DNA from: Nevskia sp.
Lineage (GTDB): Bacteria > Pseudomonadota > Gammaproteobacteria > Nevskiales > Nevskiaceae
Assembly (NCBI GenBank): GCA_021732745.1
Contig: JAKFUK010000002.1
Span: 186,001 to 250,000, forward strand
DNA length: 64,000 nt
Reading direction: 5' to 3'
Made by a program: the position numbers and the translations under genes. A model generated the notes under the pieces. It saw only the letters and a list, made by a program, of their open reading frames with translations, was not told the DNA's origin and did not search any database. This document shows positions 18,486 to 28,101 of the stretch, piece by piece (positions within the stretch are counted from its first letter, which is position 1; the number at the start of each line of letters is the position of its first letter).

Positions 18486-19490
18486 GTGTCGGCAACTGAA
18501 AACGGCCAGACCGTCCTCGTCACCGGCGGCGCCGGTTTCGTCGGCAGCCACGCCTGCAAGGCGCTGGCAGCGACCGGCTACCGGCCGGTGGTCTACGACA
18601 ACCTGAGCCGCGGCCATCGCGCCGCCGTGAAATGGGGGCCGCTGATCGAAGGTGACATCCTGGATCGCGCCCACCTCGAACAGGTGATGCGCGATGTGAA
18701 ACCGGCGGCGGTCGTGCATTTCGCGGCGTTCGCCTATGTTGGCGAGTCAATGGCAAACCCGTCGATGTACTTCGAGAACAACGTCGTCGGCACCGCCCGC
18801 CTGCTTGAGGCAATGCGCGCCACCGGCGTCAGGACGCTGGTGTTTTCATCGAGCTGCGCGGTCTACGGCGGCGTGCACGACGCCCCGATCGACGAAACCA
18901 CCCCCTGCGAGCCCAGCTCGTTCTACGGCCAGACCAAGCTCAACTGCGAGCAACTGATCCGCGGCTTCGTGCGCAACCACGGTTTCAGCGCCATTGCCCT
19001 GCGCTACTTCAACGCCGCCGGTGCCGACCCGGACGGCGAAATCGGCGAAAACCACGACCCGGAACCGCACATCATCCCCGTCGTGCTGAGAGTCGCCGCC
19101 GGCCTTGACGAAAAAGTGACGCTCAACGGCTCGGACCATCCAACCCCGGATGGCACCTGTGTTCGTGATTTCGTGCACGTCCGTGATCTGGCGCAGGCGC
19201 ATACCCGGGCGGTGGCCCGTGCCTTGCTTGCGGAGAGTACGTTTGAAGCTTTCAATCTCGGCGTCGGAAAAGGATTTTCCTTGAACCAGATCGTCGAAAC
19301 CGCGCGTCGCGTCACGGGTCGGCCCATACCGGTGGTTTACGCAGACCGTCGTGCCGGCGATCCACCATACGCGGTTGGCCGTGCCGGGCTAGCCCATGCC
19401 AGCTTGGGCTGGACGCCGATGTTCACCGATCTTGAAATTGCGGTAGCGGATACCTGGCGCTGGATGCAGCGCGAAACTGACAAAGCATGA
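18486..19490 (+). CDS. galE: UDP-glucose 4-epimerase
   Basis: The frame is open far upstream inside the UXS gene, but homology begins at the GTG at 18486 (MSATENGQTVLVTGG), giving 334 residues. It has GGAGFVGSH, SSCAVYG with the catalytic Ser, YGQTK as YxxxK, RYFNAAGADPDGEIGE and VRDFVHVRDLA, all typical of GalE. It interconverts UDP-glucose and UDP-galactose, with UDP-GlcNAc or UDP-xylose/arabinose as possible alternative substrates given its UXS neighbour. It is the second gene of the exopolysaccharide operon. Confidence 0.92.
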   Translation: MSATENGQTVLVTGGAGFVGSHACKALAATGYRPVVYDNLSRGHRAAVKWGPLIEGDILDRAHLEQVMRDVKPAAVVHFAAFAYVGESMANPSMYFENNVVGTARLLEAMRATGVRTLVFSSSCAVYGGVHDAPIDETTPCEPSSFYGQTKLNCEQLIRGFVRNHGFSAIALRYFNAAGADPDGEIGENHDPEPHIIPVVLRVAAGLDEKVTLNGSDHPTPDGTCVRDFVHVRDLAQAHTRAVARALLAESTFEAFNLGVGKGFSLNQIVETARRVTGRPIPVVYADRRAGDPPYAVGRAGLAHASLGWTPMFTDLEIAVADTWRWMQRETDKA

Positions 19491-19586
19491 CGCCGTTCGC
19501 AGTTCCGAATTCCGAAGCACGGAAGGTTCACATGATCAACATCATTACTCCACGATAATCACGCGGAATTGGAATCCCGAAACCTC

Positions 19587-20363
19587 ATGTCCAGCCCAGC
19601 TGAAACCCGAACGCCCGCCAAGAGCGGCTATGTTCGTTCTGCCCATCCGGTCACTGCCTACCCGCTGAGCCCGCCGCGGGTTCACGTCGGCTATCTGGCG
19701 CGCCGCAGCAACAGAAGCGCCGCCATCAATCAACCCGTTGTCACAAGTTCCCCGCTCCTCGGGTTCGCGGAGCGCAGCTTCGATATCGCGCTCGCCCTTG
19801 GGCTCACCGTGGTTTTCAGCCCGGTGATCGTCACAGCCGCCATTGCGCTCGGCTTGTCGGAAGGCCCGGTGCTGTTCAGCCAGCCGCGCCTCGGCCGGGG
19901 CGGCCGCGAGTTCCCGGTCTACAAGTTCCGCACCATGGTGCCGAATGCCTCGGAGCTGCTGAAGGAAGTGCTCGAAAAGGACCCCGCCCTGCGTGCCGAA
20001 TGGGAAGCCAGCTTCAAGCTCAAGAACGATCCCAGAGTCACGCCGATCGGCCGCTTCCTGCGCAAGACCAGCCTCGATGAACTGCCGCAGCTCTGGAACA
20101 TCATCAAGGGCGACATGAGCCTGGTCGGCCCCCGCCCGATCGAGCCGTTCGAGATCGAAAAGTATGGCCGCTTCGCCAAGCATTACTACGCCCAGCGTCC
20201 GGGCCTGACCGGCCTCTGGCAGGTTTCATGCCGCAGCGATTCCAGTTATGAGCGGCGCGTGGTGCTCGATGCGTTCTACTCCAAGCACCGCAGCCTGCGC
20301 ATGAATCTCGGCATCATCCTGAAGACGGTGCGGGTGGTGCTGAAGGGCAGCGGGGCGTATTAG
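19587..20363 (+). CDS. Priming sugar-phosphate transferase (ExoY/WbaP-type, C-terminal domain form)
   Basis: The ATG at 19587 gives 258 residues; a TTG at 19569 would add six. After ~65 variable residues there is one membrane/re-entrant helix ([20 protein letters not shown]) and then the catalytic domain: [36 protein letters not shown] and [10 protein letters not shown]. These are the signature motifs of bacterial sugar transferases that load the first sugar-1-phosphate onto undecaprenyl phosphate. It lacks the four-helix N-terminal domain of WbaP, as in ExoY. It commits the repeat unit to assembly and closes the plus-strand operon. The sugar is probably galactose or glucose. Confidence 0.9.
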   Translation: MSSPAETRTPAKSGYVRSAHPVTAYPLSPPRVHVGYLARRSNRSAAINQPVVTSSPLLGFAERSFDIALALGLTVVFSPVIVTAAIALGLSEGPVLFSQPRLGRGGREFPVYKFRTMVPNASELLKEVLEKDPALRAEWEASFKLKNDPRVTPIGRFLRKTSLDELPQLWNIIKGDMSLVGPRPIEPFEIEKYGRFAKHYYAQRPGLTGLWQVSCRSDSSYERRVVLDAFYSKHRSLRMNLGIILKTVRVVLKGSGAY

Positions 20364-20426
20364 GCTAATCGGCAACCAATTGCAGCGCTGCGAGAACTCG
20401 CTTGGCCCTTGCCGAGGGCCAGTTGC

Positions 20427-20633
20427 TCACGCCACAGCAAGCTCGATGTGGATCGGCCGGGGATGAGCCTCGCCGTGCTCCAGTTGCTCGGCCAAAACGC
20501 GTAGTCCCAAGACCTCAGCTTTTGTCATTGCTTCGTCGGCAGTGGCACCGTACGCGAGCACTCCCGGCAATTCCGGAATTTAGGCTATCCAACGTCCATC
20601 CATTTCCTGCTCGCACGCAAGGGCAAAGTTCAT
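20427..20633 (-). pseudogene. HicB-like antitoxin, interrupted by a nonsense codon
   Basis: The minus strand encodes 69 codons with GGAG before the ATG. The product reads MNFALACEQEMDGRWIA, stop, IPELPGVLAYGATADEAM. This is the HicB pattern of a strand, then the IPELPGV loop, then a GATxxEA helix. Codon 18 is TAA where the family has Glu (GAA), a single-base change. A short preceding frame (20636-20701) ends just before it, but no HicA toxin was recognised. It is probably a dead remnant in the repeat-rich gap after the sugar transferase gene. Confidence 0.65.
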
Positions 20634-20752
20634 GGTTACTCCGCTACCTCGCTGACGCCAAAAGTCCAACTGCCCGTTTCAGTGACGCTCGATACGATCA
20701 TGATCGCGCAAATCCCGGGGGACAGCGCCGTTCCGGAGACACCAGCACCTTT

Positions 20753-20993
20753 GTAGGGCGGGCAAGCTTCACCTGCCCACCGGATTCTCGCCAAGGTTCA
20801 ACCGCCGCTCAAGCTCAAGCGCTCAACCGTAGGTCCGGATTCATCCGGACGCTTTTCGGGCCGACGGATGCGCAGTCCGGATGAATCCGGACCTACACAG
20901 GCTTTCAAAACGAGGGTGGGCAAGCTTCCTGCCCACGCGCGCTGCGGTCGAATGTGGGCTAAGCGGTGGGCAAATACCGCCCGCCCACCCTAC
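20753..20993. repeat. Nested REP-like palindromes (GTAGGGYGGGC and GTAGGTCCGGAT types)
   Basis: The outer arms are GTAGGGCGGGCA (from 20753) and its inverted counterpart ending CCCACCCTAC (20993). Inside them, GTAGGTCCGGATTCATCCGG at 20829-20850 faces its inverted copy at 20875-20896. No coding capacity is seen. Related units recur at 35.7, 45.1, 49.9 and 52.8 kb. Confidence 0.8.
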
Positions 20994-20995
20994 GA

Positions 20996-21958
20996 TCAGC
21001 GACAGCTTTCGAGATACCAGCGATACGTCAAGCGAATGCCGTCTTCGAGCCTGGTCTTCGCTTTCCAGCCCAGACCGTCGAGCCGCGACACATCCAGCAG
21101 CTTGCGCGGCGTGCCGTCCGGCTTGGTGGTGTCGTAAACGATCCTGCCCGCAAAACCGACAACCTCGCCGACCAGCGACGCCAGCTCCGCGATTGACACG
21201 TCATCGCCGACGCCAACATTGACCACGCCGGCATCATCGTAAGACCGGAACAGATGCACGCAGGCGTCGGCAAGATCGTCCACGTACAGGAATTCACGGC
21301 GCGGCGTGCCCGTGCCCCAGACCACCACTTCTGAATCGCCGCGCAATTTCGCTTCGTGGAACTTGCGGATCAGCGCTGGCAACACATGCGAGCTTTTCAG
21401 ATCGAAGTTGTCGCCCGGCCCGTAGAGATTGGTCGGCATCAAGGAGATGGCGTTGAAGCCGTACTGCTTCCGGTAGGCCTCGCAGGTCTTGATGCCGGCA
21501 ATCTTGGCGATCGCGTACCACTCGTTGGTGGGTTCCAGCGGGCCGGTCAGCAGGCTGTCCTCGCGGATCGGCTGCGGCGCGAACTTCGGGTAGATGCACG
21601 AAGAACCGAGGAACACCAGCTTGTTCACGCCCGCCCGCCAAGCGGCGTCGATGACATTGATCTGGATTTCAAGGTTCTCGCGGATGAAATCGGCCGGGAA
21701 GGTGTCGTTGGCCAGAATGCCGCCCACCTTGGCTGCCGCCAGGAACACGTAGGCCGGCTTTTCGGCCGCGAAGAACGCCTGCACGGCGCGCTTGTCGGTC
21801 AGATCCAGTTCGCTGCGCGTGCGCGTCAGCACCCGCGTGAAACCATCGGCAGCAAGGCGACGCACGATCGCCGAGCCCACCAGCCCGCGATGTCCGGCGA
21901 CGAAAATCGGCGCGTTCAGCTTCATTGCCGGGGTCATTGCTTCGGTCATCGCCGTCAC
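20996..21958 (-). CDS. fcl: GDP-L-fucose synthase
   Basis: The 320-residue protein has [14 protein letters not shown] as the cofactor loop, [32 protein letters not shown] (YxxxK) and [14 protein letters not shown], the diagnostic set for Fcl/WcaG. It epimerises and reduces GDP-4-keto-6-deoxymannose to GDP-L-fucose with NADPH. Its start overlaps the gmd stop (ATGA), so both enzymes of the pathway are coupled. It implies that the exopolysaccharide contains fucose or a derivative. Confidence 0.95.
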   Translation of the reverse strand: MTAMTEAMTPAMKLNAPIFVAGHRGLVGSAIVRRLAADGFTRVLTRTRSELDLTDKRAVQAFFAAEKPAYVFLAAAKVGGILANDTFPADFIRENLEIQINVIDAAWRAGVNKLVFLGSSCIYPKFAPQPIREDSLLTGPLEPTNEWYAIAKIAGIKTCEAYRKQYGFNAISLMPTNLYGPGDNFDLKSSHVLPALIRKFHEAKLRGDSEVVVWGTGTPRREFLYVDDLADACVHLFRSYDDAGVVNVGVGDDVSIAELASLVGEVVGFAGRIVYDTTKPDGTPRKLLDVSRLDGLGWKAKTRLEDGIRLTYRWYLESCR

Positions 21959-23067
21959 TCGTGGTAGCTGAACGCGCGGAAACCGGCGTTCTGCACCATG
22001 GTGTCGCGGCGCGCCGCCTTCAGATCCTCGGCCATCATTTCCTGCACCAGCTCGGCAAAGGTGGTTTTCGGCGTCCAGCCCAGCTTTTCGCGGGCCTTGG
22101 TCGGATCGCCGAGCAGGGTTTCAACCTCCGCCGGACGAAAATAACGCGGATCGACGGCCACGATCTTCGTGCCCGGCTTCGCGGCACATTCGTCCGGCGC
22201 AGTCCGCACCGTGGCGAACTCATCGGCCCCCGAACCCTGCCAATCCAGGGTCATGCTCAGTTCCGCCGCCGCAAAGTTCACGAAATCGCGCACCGAATGC
22301 TGCACGCCGGTCGCAATCACGAAATCCTCCGGCTGTTCCTGCTGGAGCATCAGCCACTGCATTTCGACGTAATCCCGTGCATGGCCCCAGTCACGCAGGG
22401 AATTCATGTTGCCGAGGTACAGCGCATCCTGCAGGCCCAGATAGATGCGCGCCAGCGCCCGGGTGATCTTGCGGGTAACGAAAGTTTCGCCCCGCAGCGG
22501 CGATTCGTGATTGAACAGGATGCCGTTGCAGGCATACATGCCGTAGGACTCCCGGTAATTCACCGTGATCCAGTAGGCGTACATCTTCGCGACGCCGTAC
22601 GGCGAGCGCGGATAGAACGGCGTCGTCTCCTTCTGCGGAATCTCCTGCACCTTCCCGAACAATTCTGAGGTGGACGCCTGATAGATGCGCGTCTTCTTCT
22701 CAAGCCCCAGGATGCGAATCGCTTCGAGCAGACGCAGGGTGCCGAGCGCATCGGAATTCGCCGTGTACTCCGGGCTCTCGAACGACACCGCAACGTGGCT
22801 CTGTGCGCCCAGGTTGTAGATTTCGTCCGGCTGCACGGCCTGGACGATGCGGATCAGGTTGGTTGAATCGGTCAGATCGCCGTAATGCAGGATCAGCCGG
22901 CGGCCCTTCTCGTGCGGGTCCTGGTACAGATGGTCGATGCGCGCCGTGTTGAACGACGACGCGCGACGCTTGATGCCATGCACCTCGTAACCCTTGTTCA
23001 GCAGGAACTCGGCCAGATAAGCCCCGTCCTGGCCGGTGATGCCGGTGATCAGCGCACGCTTTGCCAT
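21955..23067 (-). CDS. gmd: GDP-mannose 4,6-dehydratase
   Basis: The start at 23067 has AGGAGA 8 bp upstream and gives 370 residues beginning [20 protein letters not shown]. The motifs are those of Gmd: [48 protein letters not shown] with the catalytic Tyr and Lys, and [17 protein letters not shown]. It makes GDP-4-keto-6-deoxy-D-mannose, the substrate of the overlapping fcl gene. A longer frame to 23301 has no ribosome site and no homology. Confidence 0.96.
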   Translation of the reverse strand: MAKRALITGITGQDGAYLAEFLLNKGYEVHGIKRRASSFNTARIDHLYQDPHEKGRRLILHYGDLTDSTNLIRIVQAVQPDEIYNLGAQSHVAVSFESPEYTANSDALGTLRLLEAIRILGLEKKTRIYQASTSELFGKVQEIPQKETTPFYPRSPYGVAKMYAYWITVNYRESYGMYACNGILFNHESPLRGETFVTRKITRALARIYLGLQDALYLGNMNSLRDWGHARDYVEMQWLMLQQEQPEDFVIATGVQHSVRDFVNFAAAELSMTLDWQGSGADEFATVRTAPDECAAKPGTKIVAVDPRYFRPAEVETLLGDPTKAREKLGWTPKTTFAELVQEMMAEDLKAARRDTMVQNAGFRAFSYHE

Positions 23068-23126
23068 GCTGTGTATCTCCTGAACTGCTCTATGAAATCG
23101 GGATGATTCGAAGTGAAGCGCTGCCG

Positions 23127-24350
23127 TTACGGCAGCTCGGCTTGACCCGGCGTTGATCGTTCGCGCCCGAGGATCGCATCGGTCAGACGGTCGAGACTGA
23201 AAAAGCTGCGAACGGATGCAATATCCACGCGCGAAGTCGCCGGATCGCGCATCCTGGCGACGAGTCTTGTCAGCACCTGCTGCACGGCTGACGGCTCCCA
23301 TGAAGCGAGGCTCATGCCGGCGCCAAAGCGCGCGATCATGGTTGCCAGCTCGCTATCGTCATCGCAGATCGCAAGAATTTGCCGGCCGCTGGCCAGGATG
23401 TTCGGCAGCTTCGACGGCATCGAGCCGTGCTGGGTGCCGGCCGCCTGCGGAATCAGCTGAATATCGGCACGCGCATACAACTCTGCAACATCCTGCTCCG
23501 GCACCAGCGGCCGGAACTGCACTTGCGGGCTTGCAGACCCGGAAAATCGCGCTTTCATGACCTCGAACGCCGGGCCTTCCGAGAAAACGTGGATCATGAC
23601 TTCAGGCATCGTTGCGGCAACGTACTCGAAGATATCGGCCAGCAGCAGCGGGTTCTGCTTTTCGCCAAGCGCGCCCGAATAAACCAGATGCACGAAATCC
23701 GGCGGGAACTGAGTCGCAAGCCTTACCGCACCCGAAACCGACAGCGGCAGATTGACGAACGGATAGACCACGCTGATCCGATCAGCAGTCACGCCGGTGG
23801 TCTCCGCCAACTTGTCGGCCATCGCCGATGACAACACCACCACTTGATCACAGGCGCGGAAAGCCCGGCGTTCGATCGCGCCGATTACCCCGACCAGCGC
23901 CCGCGTCAACTTCGATCGGCTGGCCTCGGCATGCACGCCCTGCAGATCGTGTATCACGCCAACCCGGCGCACCGCCTTCGGCAGCACAGCGGACACACCG
24001 AGGAAGAACAGGCTCGGCGGGAACACAGCGACAACGGTGTCGATCTGGCGCCGACGACGCAAGGCCGACCCGATCGCGAACACCGCGAACCAGGATTCGA
24101 GCACCGCCCGACGCAGCATCGGACTACCCGGGAACCACAGCCGGCCACCGCCTCGAACGATCCGCATGCCGGGCAACTGTGCATCCGAGCGCTCCACCTT
24201 CCACGCCGGGTAGAACGGATGGCAGCAGGCCACCGTCACCGCGCAGCCCGCAGCAACCAAACCCTGGGTCATGGTCAGGTTGTAACGACCGGTCGAAATC
24301 GGCTCAGGATAAAAAAACGGCGATAAAACCAGTACGATATATGGCTTCAT
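23127..24350 (-). CDS. Glycosyltransferase family 4 (WcaI-like)
   Basis: The 407-residue protein has a GT-B layout. The N-terminal half begins [18 protein letters not shown], typical of WcaI/colanic-acid-type transferases that bind the acceptor. The C-terminal half has [12 protein letters not shown] and a nucleotide-sugar region near [19 protein letters not shown] and [13 protein letters not shown] (the E/S-x7-E-like loop, here without a clear second Glu). It lies 59 bp downstream of gmd, so a fucosyl or related transfer is plausible. The donor and acceptor are not readable. Confidence 0.85.
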   Translation of the reverse strand: MKPYIVLVLSPFFYPEPISTGRYNLTMTQGLVAAGCAVTVACCHPFYPAWKVERSDAQLPGMRIVRGGGRLWFPGSPMLRRAVLESWFAVFAIGSALRRRRQIDTVVAVFPPSLFFLGVSAVLPKAVRRVGVIHDLQGVHAEASRSKLTRALVGVIGAIERRAFRACDQVVVLSSAMADKLAETTGVTADRISVVYPFVNLPLSVSGAVRLATQFPPDFVHLVYSGALGEKQNPLLLADIFEYVAATMPEVMIHVFSEGPAFEVMKARFSGSASPQVQFRPLVPEQDVAELYARADIQLIPQAAGTQHGSMPSKLPNILASGRQILAICDDDSELATMIARFGAGMSLASWEPSAVQQVLTRLVARMRDPATSRVDIASVRSFFSLDRLTDAILGRERSTPGQAELP

Positions 24351-24542
24351 TACTCAGTTGACCGCTCAAAGGAAAACGCTTCTCGAAACTTGCAAATTTT
24401 AAACTTTAATCCGCAGCACGCAATTGCAAATGTAAGACAGAGATACTCATCTGTTAGGAATGCGCGACACTGCGGCATCTTCGATGCCGAATTGAATATT
24501 TCAGCAGCAAGCCTTTCCTTTTTTTCGAAGAGCAACATCGAT

Positions 24543-25292
24543 TCAGACCGTCGTTAAAGTCTTAAGCTCAAACAGAAAGTCCGCTTGAATCGGGCGGTCG
24601 CCCCCATCGACCGACATATTGTAGGCACCCGCGAGCTGGAAATTACGAAGCCTTAGCCAAGCGATAACCTCATCAGCCAAAGATTGCCCTTTGTAAAGCT
24701 CGACGAATGAGCACTCGACATAAATATGAGAAAACCTTGAAAGCAACTCTTCACAGCCTTCTAGAGCTTGTAACTCAAAACCCTGTACGTCTATCTTCAG
24801 TAACGCAGGACTCACAATCTCACTCATAAGAACGAAATCCGACAGCCGCCCAATTTTAATAATCGAGGTTCCACATTCAGCCGTTCCAGGAAAAATACTG
24901 TTTTGCAACTGTGTAATCGGCAACAATGACGACGAATCGTCTTGGGCCGATAGGTGCATCGTTGTAGAACCTCGCGTTGGCCCGACAGCAGATTGATGAA
25001 GCGTGGTGTTAACTTCGCCCAAAAAAATAGCACGGTAGACTTCGGCAGGTTCAGGAAGGGGCTCAAAAGAAACCAGCTTTGCGAGGGGAAAATAACGTCG
25101 CGCAGCAAGAGCAAATTGCCCTCTGTTTGCGCCAATATCAATCACGGTTCCACATGATCCGATCTTGCGAAACATCATTTTATGCTCGGTAGCCGCCGCA
25201 GACCCCAACCGCAATCCATTCAGCCAACGACCATTGCCCGAGGTTAAAATCGTGAAAAGCTTTATTAGCTTTTTTACGCTTATCTTTTTCAT
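24543..25292 (-). CDS. FkbM family methyltransferase (first copy)
   Basis: The 249-residue protein carries the SAM-binding loop VIDIGANRGQF, then VSFEPLPEPA with the acidic ribose-binding residue, LLKIDVQGFELQALEG and HIYVECSFVELY, the conserved FkbM core. FkbM-type enzymes O-methylate sugars or other hydroxyls. In this locus, methylation of a polysaccharide residue is the natural reading. Codon use and base composition are markedly AT-rich compared with gmd/fcl, marking the left edge of a probably exchanged block. It shows little resemblance to the second FkbM gene at 29417-30274. Confidence 0.85.
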   Translation of the reverse strand: MKKISVKKLIKLFTILTSGNGRWLNGLRLGSAAATEHKMMFRKIGSCGTVIDIGANRGQFALAARRYFPLAKLVSFEPLPEPAEVYRAIFLGEVNTTLHQSAVGPTRGSTTMHLSAQDDSSSLLPITQLQNSIFPGTAECGTSIIKIGRLSDFVLMSEIVSPALLKIDVQGFELQALEGCEELLSRFSHIYVECSFVELYKGQSLADEVIAWLRLRNFQLAGAYNMSVDGGDRPIQADFLFELKTLTTV

Positions 25293-25499
25293 AATTAGTT
25301 ACCAATGCAATCAGTCTAAAAGCAGTTAAATATAATGCAGCAAACCCATCAAACCATCAACTATTTAAAATATAAAGATCTCACTTGACTATGAAAATAT
25401 TATTCATATTGTAGAAGCTTTCCGTTAAATATCAAGATGCGAAAAAATCGCCATATAAAATTCAAGTAAAAACCACATAAAACTCGCGAATTACATAAC

Positions 25500-26510
25500 A
25501 TGAGCAACATTAGCATAAAAACTAGTACTAGCACCGGATTCACTCCAATGAAGTCACTTGAAACCGCAATCTTACTAATAATTTTCAAACGCCATGACGA
25601 AACTCGCAAAGTTTTCGAATCAATAAGAAAAGCCCGTCCACCGCGCTTATATGTCGCCGCCGATGGGCCTAGAAAACACAAGCATGGAGAGATCGAAAAG
25701 TGTGAGGCAACGCGCGCGATAATTGCTGACATCGACTGGCCTTGTGATGTTAAAACGCTTTTTCGAGATCAAAATATTGGCTCAAGACTCGCGGTGAGCG
25801 GAGCGATAGACTGGTTTTTTCAGCATGAATCTGAAGGAATTATTCTTGAAGATGACTGCTTGCCTGCGCAAAGCTTTTATTGGTTTTGCGAAGCAATGCT
25901 AGAGCGTTACCGGCATGATTACCGTATGGGTCAAATCGCCGGTTCGTGTTTTTTTCAAGACCGTGGATTCCAAGGCGAACCGAAAGAAGGCTACTTTTTT
26001 TCTCGCCATATCATAACTTGGGGCTGGGCCACCTGGAGGCGGGCGTGGCAATACTACGATGTGAACCTATCCATGATGTCTGTAATGACGTCTTCTCGCT
26101 GGCTAGATTCAATTAATCCTAATCCTACTCAGCGAAAAGCACTTTTGCGGTTGGTCAACCGCGCACTGTCCAACGATCTCGATGCCTGGGATTATCAATG
26201 GGCTTTTACACTTCTTTATCAGTCAATGCTTTCAATTGTCCCTACGAAAAATCTAATAGTGAACATTGGATGGGGGTCAGATGCCACTCATACTAGTTTT
26301 AGAGATCCTAGGTTTCCAATACAAGCATATGAGATGGAATTTCCAATTATTGATCCTCCATTTGTACTACCAGATGCTTATTACGATCGAGTTTTTGGAA
26401 GCATCATGTTTCAATCTCTTCCGGCGCAAAAACTTCGGTCCGTACTGAATAGAATTAGAGATACTAATTATATGAAACTGCTATTGAAAGGAAAATTGGA
26501 CCGCATCTAA
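25500..26510 (+). CDS. Glycosyltransferase-like protein (GT-A fold, HlpA-like group)
   Basis: The 336-residue frame could also start at the ATG at 25548, which fits better the usual short lead before the first strand (AILLIIFKRHDETRKVF). The N-terminal half has LYVAADGPR and then GIILEDDCLPAQSFYWFC, in which EDDC is a DxD-like metal/nucleotide-sugar motif. HIITWGWATWRRAW follows, a pattern seen in proteins annotated as nucleotide-diphospho-sugar transferases or hemolytic protein HlpA-like. It is the only plus-strand gene within the minus-strand block, and it is AT-rich. I infer transfer of one sugar of the repeat unit. Confidence 0.75.
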   Translation: MSNISIKTSTSTGFTPMKSLETAILLIIFKRHDETRKVFESIRKARPPRLYVAADGPRKHKHGEIEKCEATRAIIADIDWPCDVKTLFRDQNIGSRLAVSGAIDWFFQHESEGIILEDDCLPAQSFYWFCEAMLERYRHDYRMGQIAGSCFFQDRGFQGEPKEGYFFSRHIITWGWATWRRAWQYYDVNLSMMSVMTSSRWLDSINPNPTQRKALLRLVNRALSNDLDAWDYQWAFTLLYQSMLSIVPTKNLIVNIGWGSDATHTSFRDPRFPIQAYEMEFPIIDPPFVLPDAYYDRVFGSIMFQSLPAQKLRSVLNRIRDTNYMKLLLKGKLDRI

Positions 26511-26815
26511 AATATTATTCGCGCAAAGCAAGCTACCACTAAAGTCTAATTAAAATTTGTCGAAATAGAGAAAAATGGAAACGGGTTGAAGGGGAGCCGA
26601 GAAATTCATTGAAATAATGTGCCCATCCAAGGCGCAAGCGACGTTTGCATTAGTATTGATACGAAGTACTCTTCTATCAAGAATCCCTCGTAGCTACAAA
26701 ATACATAGGCGACGACCCTTCTGGACTTTCTTCAATTTCCGGCTCGAGCGATACTGCGATAGCATTTTTGAAACCTTACCAACGAAAGTTCAAAATCAGG
26801 TGAACTGCCCATAAA
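26511..26815. other. Intergenic region without recognised content
   Basis: The 305 bp between two convergent glycosyltransferase genes hold only a 65-codon plus-strand frame (26617-26814) with no ribosome site and no recognisable product. No clear terminator hairpin was found. Confidence 0.4.
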
Positions 26816-28006
26816 TCAAAAATAGTATTCGGCCAACATCTTCCTAAACGCGGGACGCGTAAAATTCTTAAAGACGGAGTACCCATTCTCACCCATAGAT
26901 AAAAAGGTATGCGGATCAAACGCAGCGATATCCAGAGCACGAACTACATTTTCAACAGTTTGAGGGTCCAAAGAGATACCAACATTTTCTTTCATACAGT
27001 ACATACCAATTGCTCCCGAAGAGCATCCAAATACTGGTAATCGCATCTGACCAGCTTGAACCAATACGCCGCTCATGCCAGGATGATCATGATAGGCAAC
27101 CCACACACTATCACTTGACTCGAATAATAGTTGTTCTTCTGCGTCCGTCACACGGCGATCAATCCGTATCATTAGTTCGTCTAATAGCATACGGTCACCG
27201 TCGACCGCTTTCATGAAGCTGTCTTCGAGATCATCGCCGCTACGTCCAACTATGAGAGCACGACCAAATGACCGCCTCATCCTTAATGCGGCGAGCAACT
27301 CTGCGGCTGCCTTCCGCCTAGCGATTTCTCCATAAACGAGAATCAAATGAGTCTCCGCTGGCAATCCTAATACTGATCTTGCTTCGGACTTTTCTCGTGT
27401 CCTGAAAGAATTAGCCGGATCGACGAGCTCAGTAATCCTTAACTCCGTGTCGGAGACCAGTAGGCGGGCGTCGGTAGCAGTAACTGGATCGATAAAAAAG
27501 ACTTGCTTGAGTTGCCGCGACAGCGCAGATCGGCGAAAAATTCCCGATAGAACGCGCTGGCGAAAACGCCGCTTTAAACCAAAATTAGGCGGAGCAACAC
27601 CAAATTGCGCACGCATAAATATGCCCGAAACAGGTTGGCTACGGTCCGGAGAGCCTTTTAAACCTATCGCATAAATAATCCTGTCTAAATAAGGAAAAAA
27701 AACACTTCCAGCCCAACCTTTAGATCGAAGGTTTTCTATCATAGCTTTACACTTCGTCCAATAGAAAAACTGATCTCGTACTAGATCAAACTCATTTGCA
27801 ACACCTTGACGCTGTGAAGGAACCTTAAAATCAATAACAAACCACGCTTGGCCCAGCAGCTGTTCTTGGATAGCCTCACTGGATGTGTCGACTGCAACGG
27901 TAACGGAAAAACCAGCGTCACAAAAGGCGCTTGCGATCAAACCCAAATAATTAGGGTGATGCCCTAAAGTATCCGGATCAATGATAAGTATGTTTTGGAG
28001 AGTCAC
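26816..28006 (-). CDS. Glycosyltransferase, GT-B fold (family 4-like)
   Basis: The 396 residues show the two-lobed GT-B order. The first lobe opens ILIIDPDTLGHHPNYLGLI, with the short HHP-type loop after the first strand. The second lobe has LILVYGEIARRKAAAELLAAL, LIVGRSGDDLE, and a late SSDSVWVAYHDHPGMSGVLVQAGQMRLPVF segment corresponding to the nucleotide-binding helix. The resemblance to GT4 is structural, and donor specificity is unknown. It is AT-rich and belongs to the inserted block. It would add a sugar to the lipid-linked repeat in the cytoplasm. Confidence 0.72.
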   Translation of the reverse strand: MTLQNILIIDPDTLGHHPNYLGLIASAFCDAGFSVTVAVDTSSEAIQEQLLGQAWFVIDFKVPSQRQGVANEFDLVRDQFFYWTKCKAMIENLRSKGWAGSVFFPYLDRIIYAIGLKGSPDRSQPVSGIFMRAQFGVAPPNFGLKRRFRQRVLSGIFRRSALSRQLKQVFFIDPVTATDARLLVSDTELRITELVDPANSFRTREKSEARSVLGLPAETHLILVYGEIARRKAAAELLAALRMRRSFGRALIVGRSGDDLEDSFMKAVDGDRMLLDELMIRIDRRVTDAEEQLLFESSDSVWVAYHDHPGMSGVLVQAGQMRLPVFGCSSGAIGMYCMKENVGISLDPQTVENVVRALDIAAFDPHTFLSMGENGYSVFKNFTRPAFRKMLAEYYF

Positions 28007-28101
28007 GATACCGTCCTAACTTAGTAAAAAAGTCAACTAATTTTTAGCCAGCAAGACAATACTATTTTGTCTAACTTGTAATGCTATTCTTTGCCCAATT
28101 T

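Noticed and set aside
20636..20701. 22-codon frame just upstream of the HicB remnant
   Set aside because: It ends next to the HicB ribosome site and could be the end of a lost gene, but it is too short to identify.
24350..24538. 62-codon minus-strand frame between the GT4 and FkbM genes
   Set aside because: No ribosome site, no recognisable sequence, and it lies in AT-rich intergenic DNA that overlaps the GT4 start.
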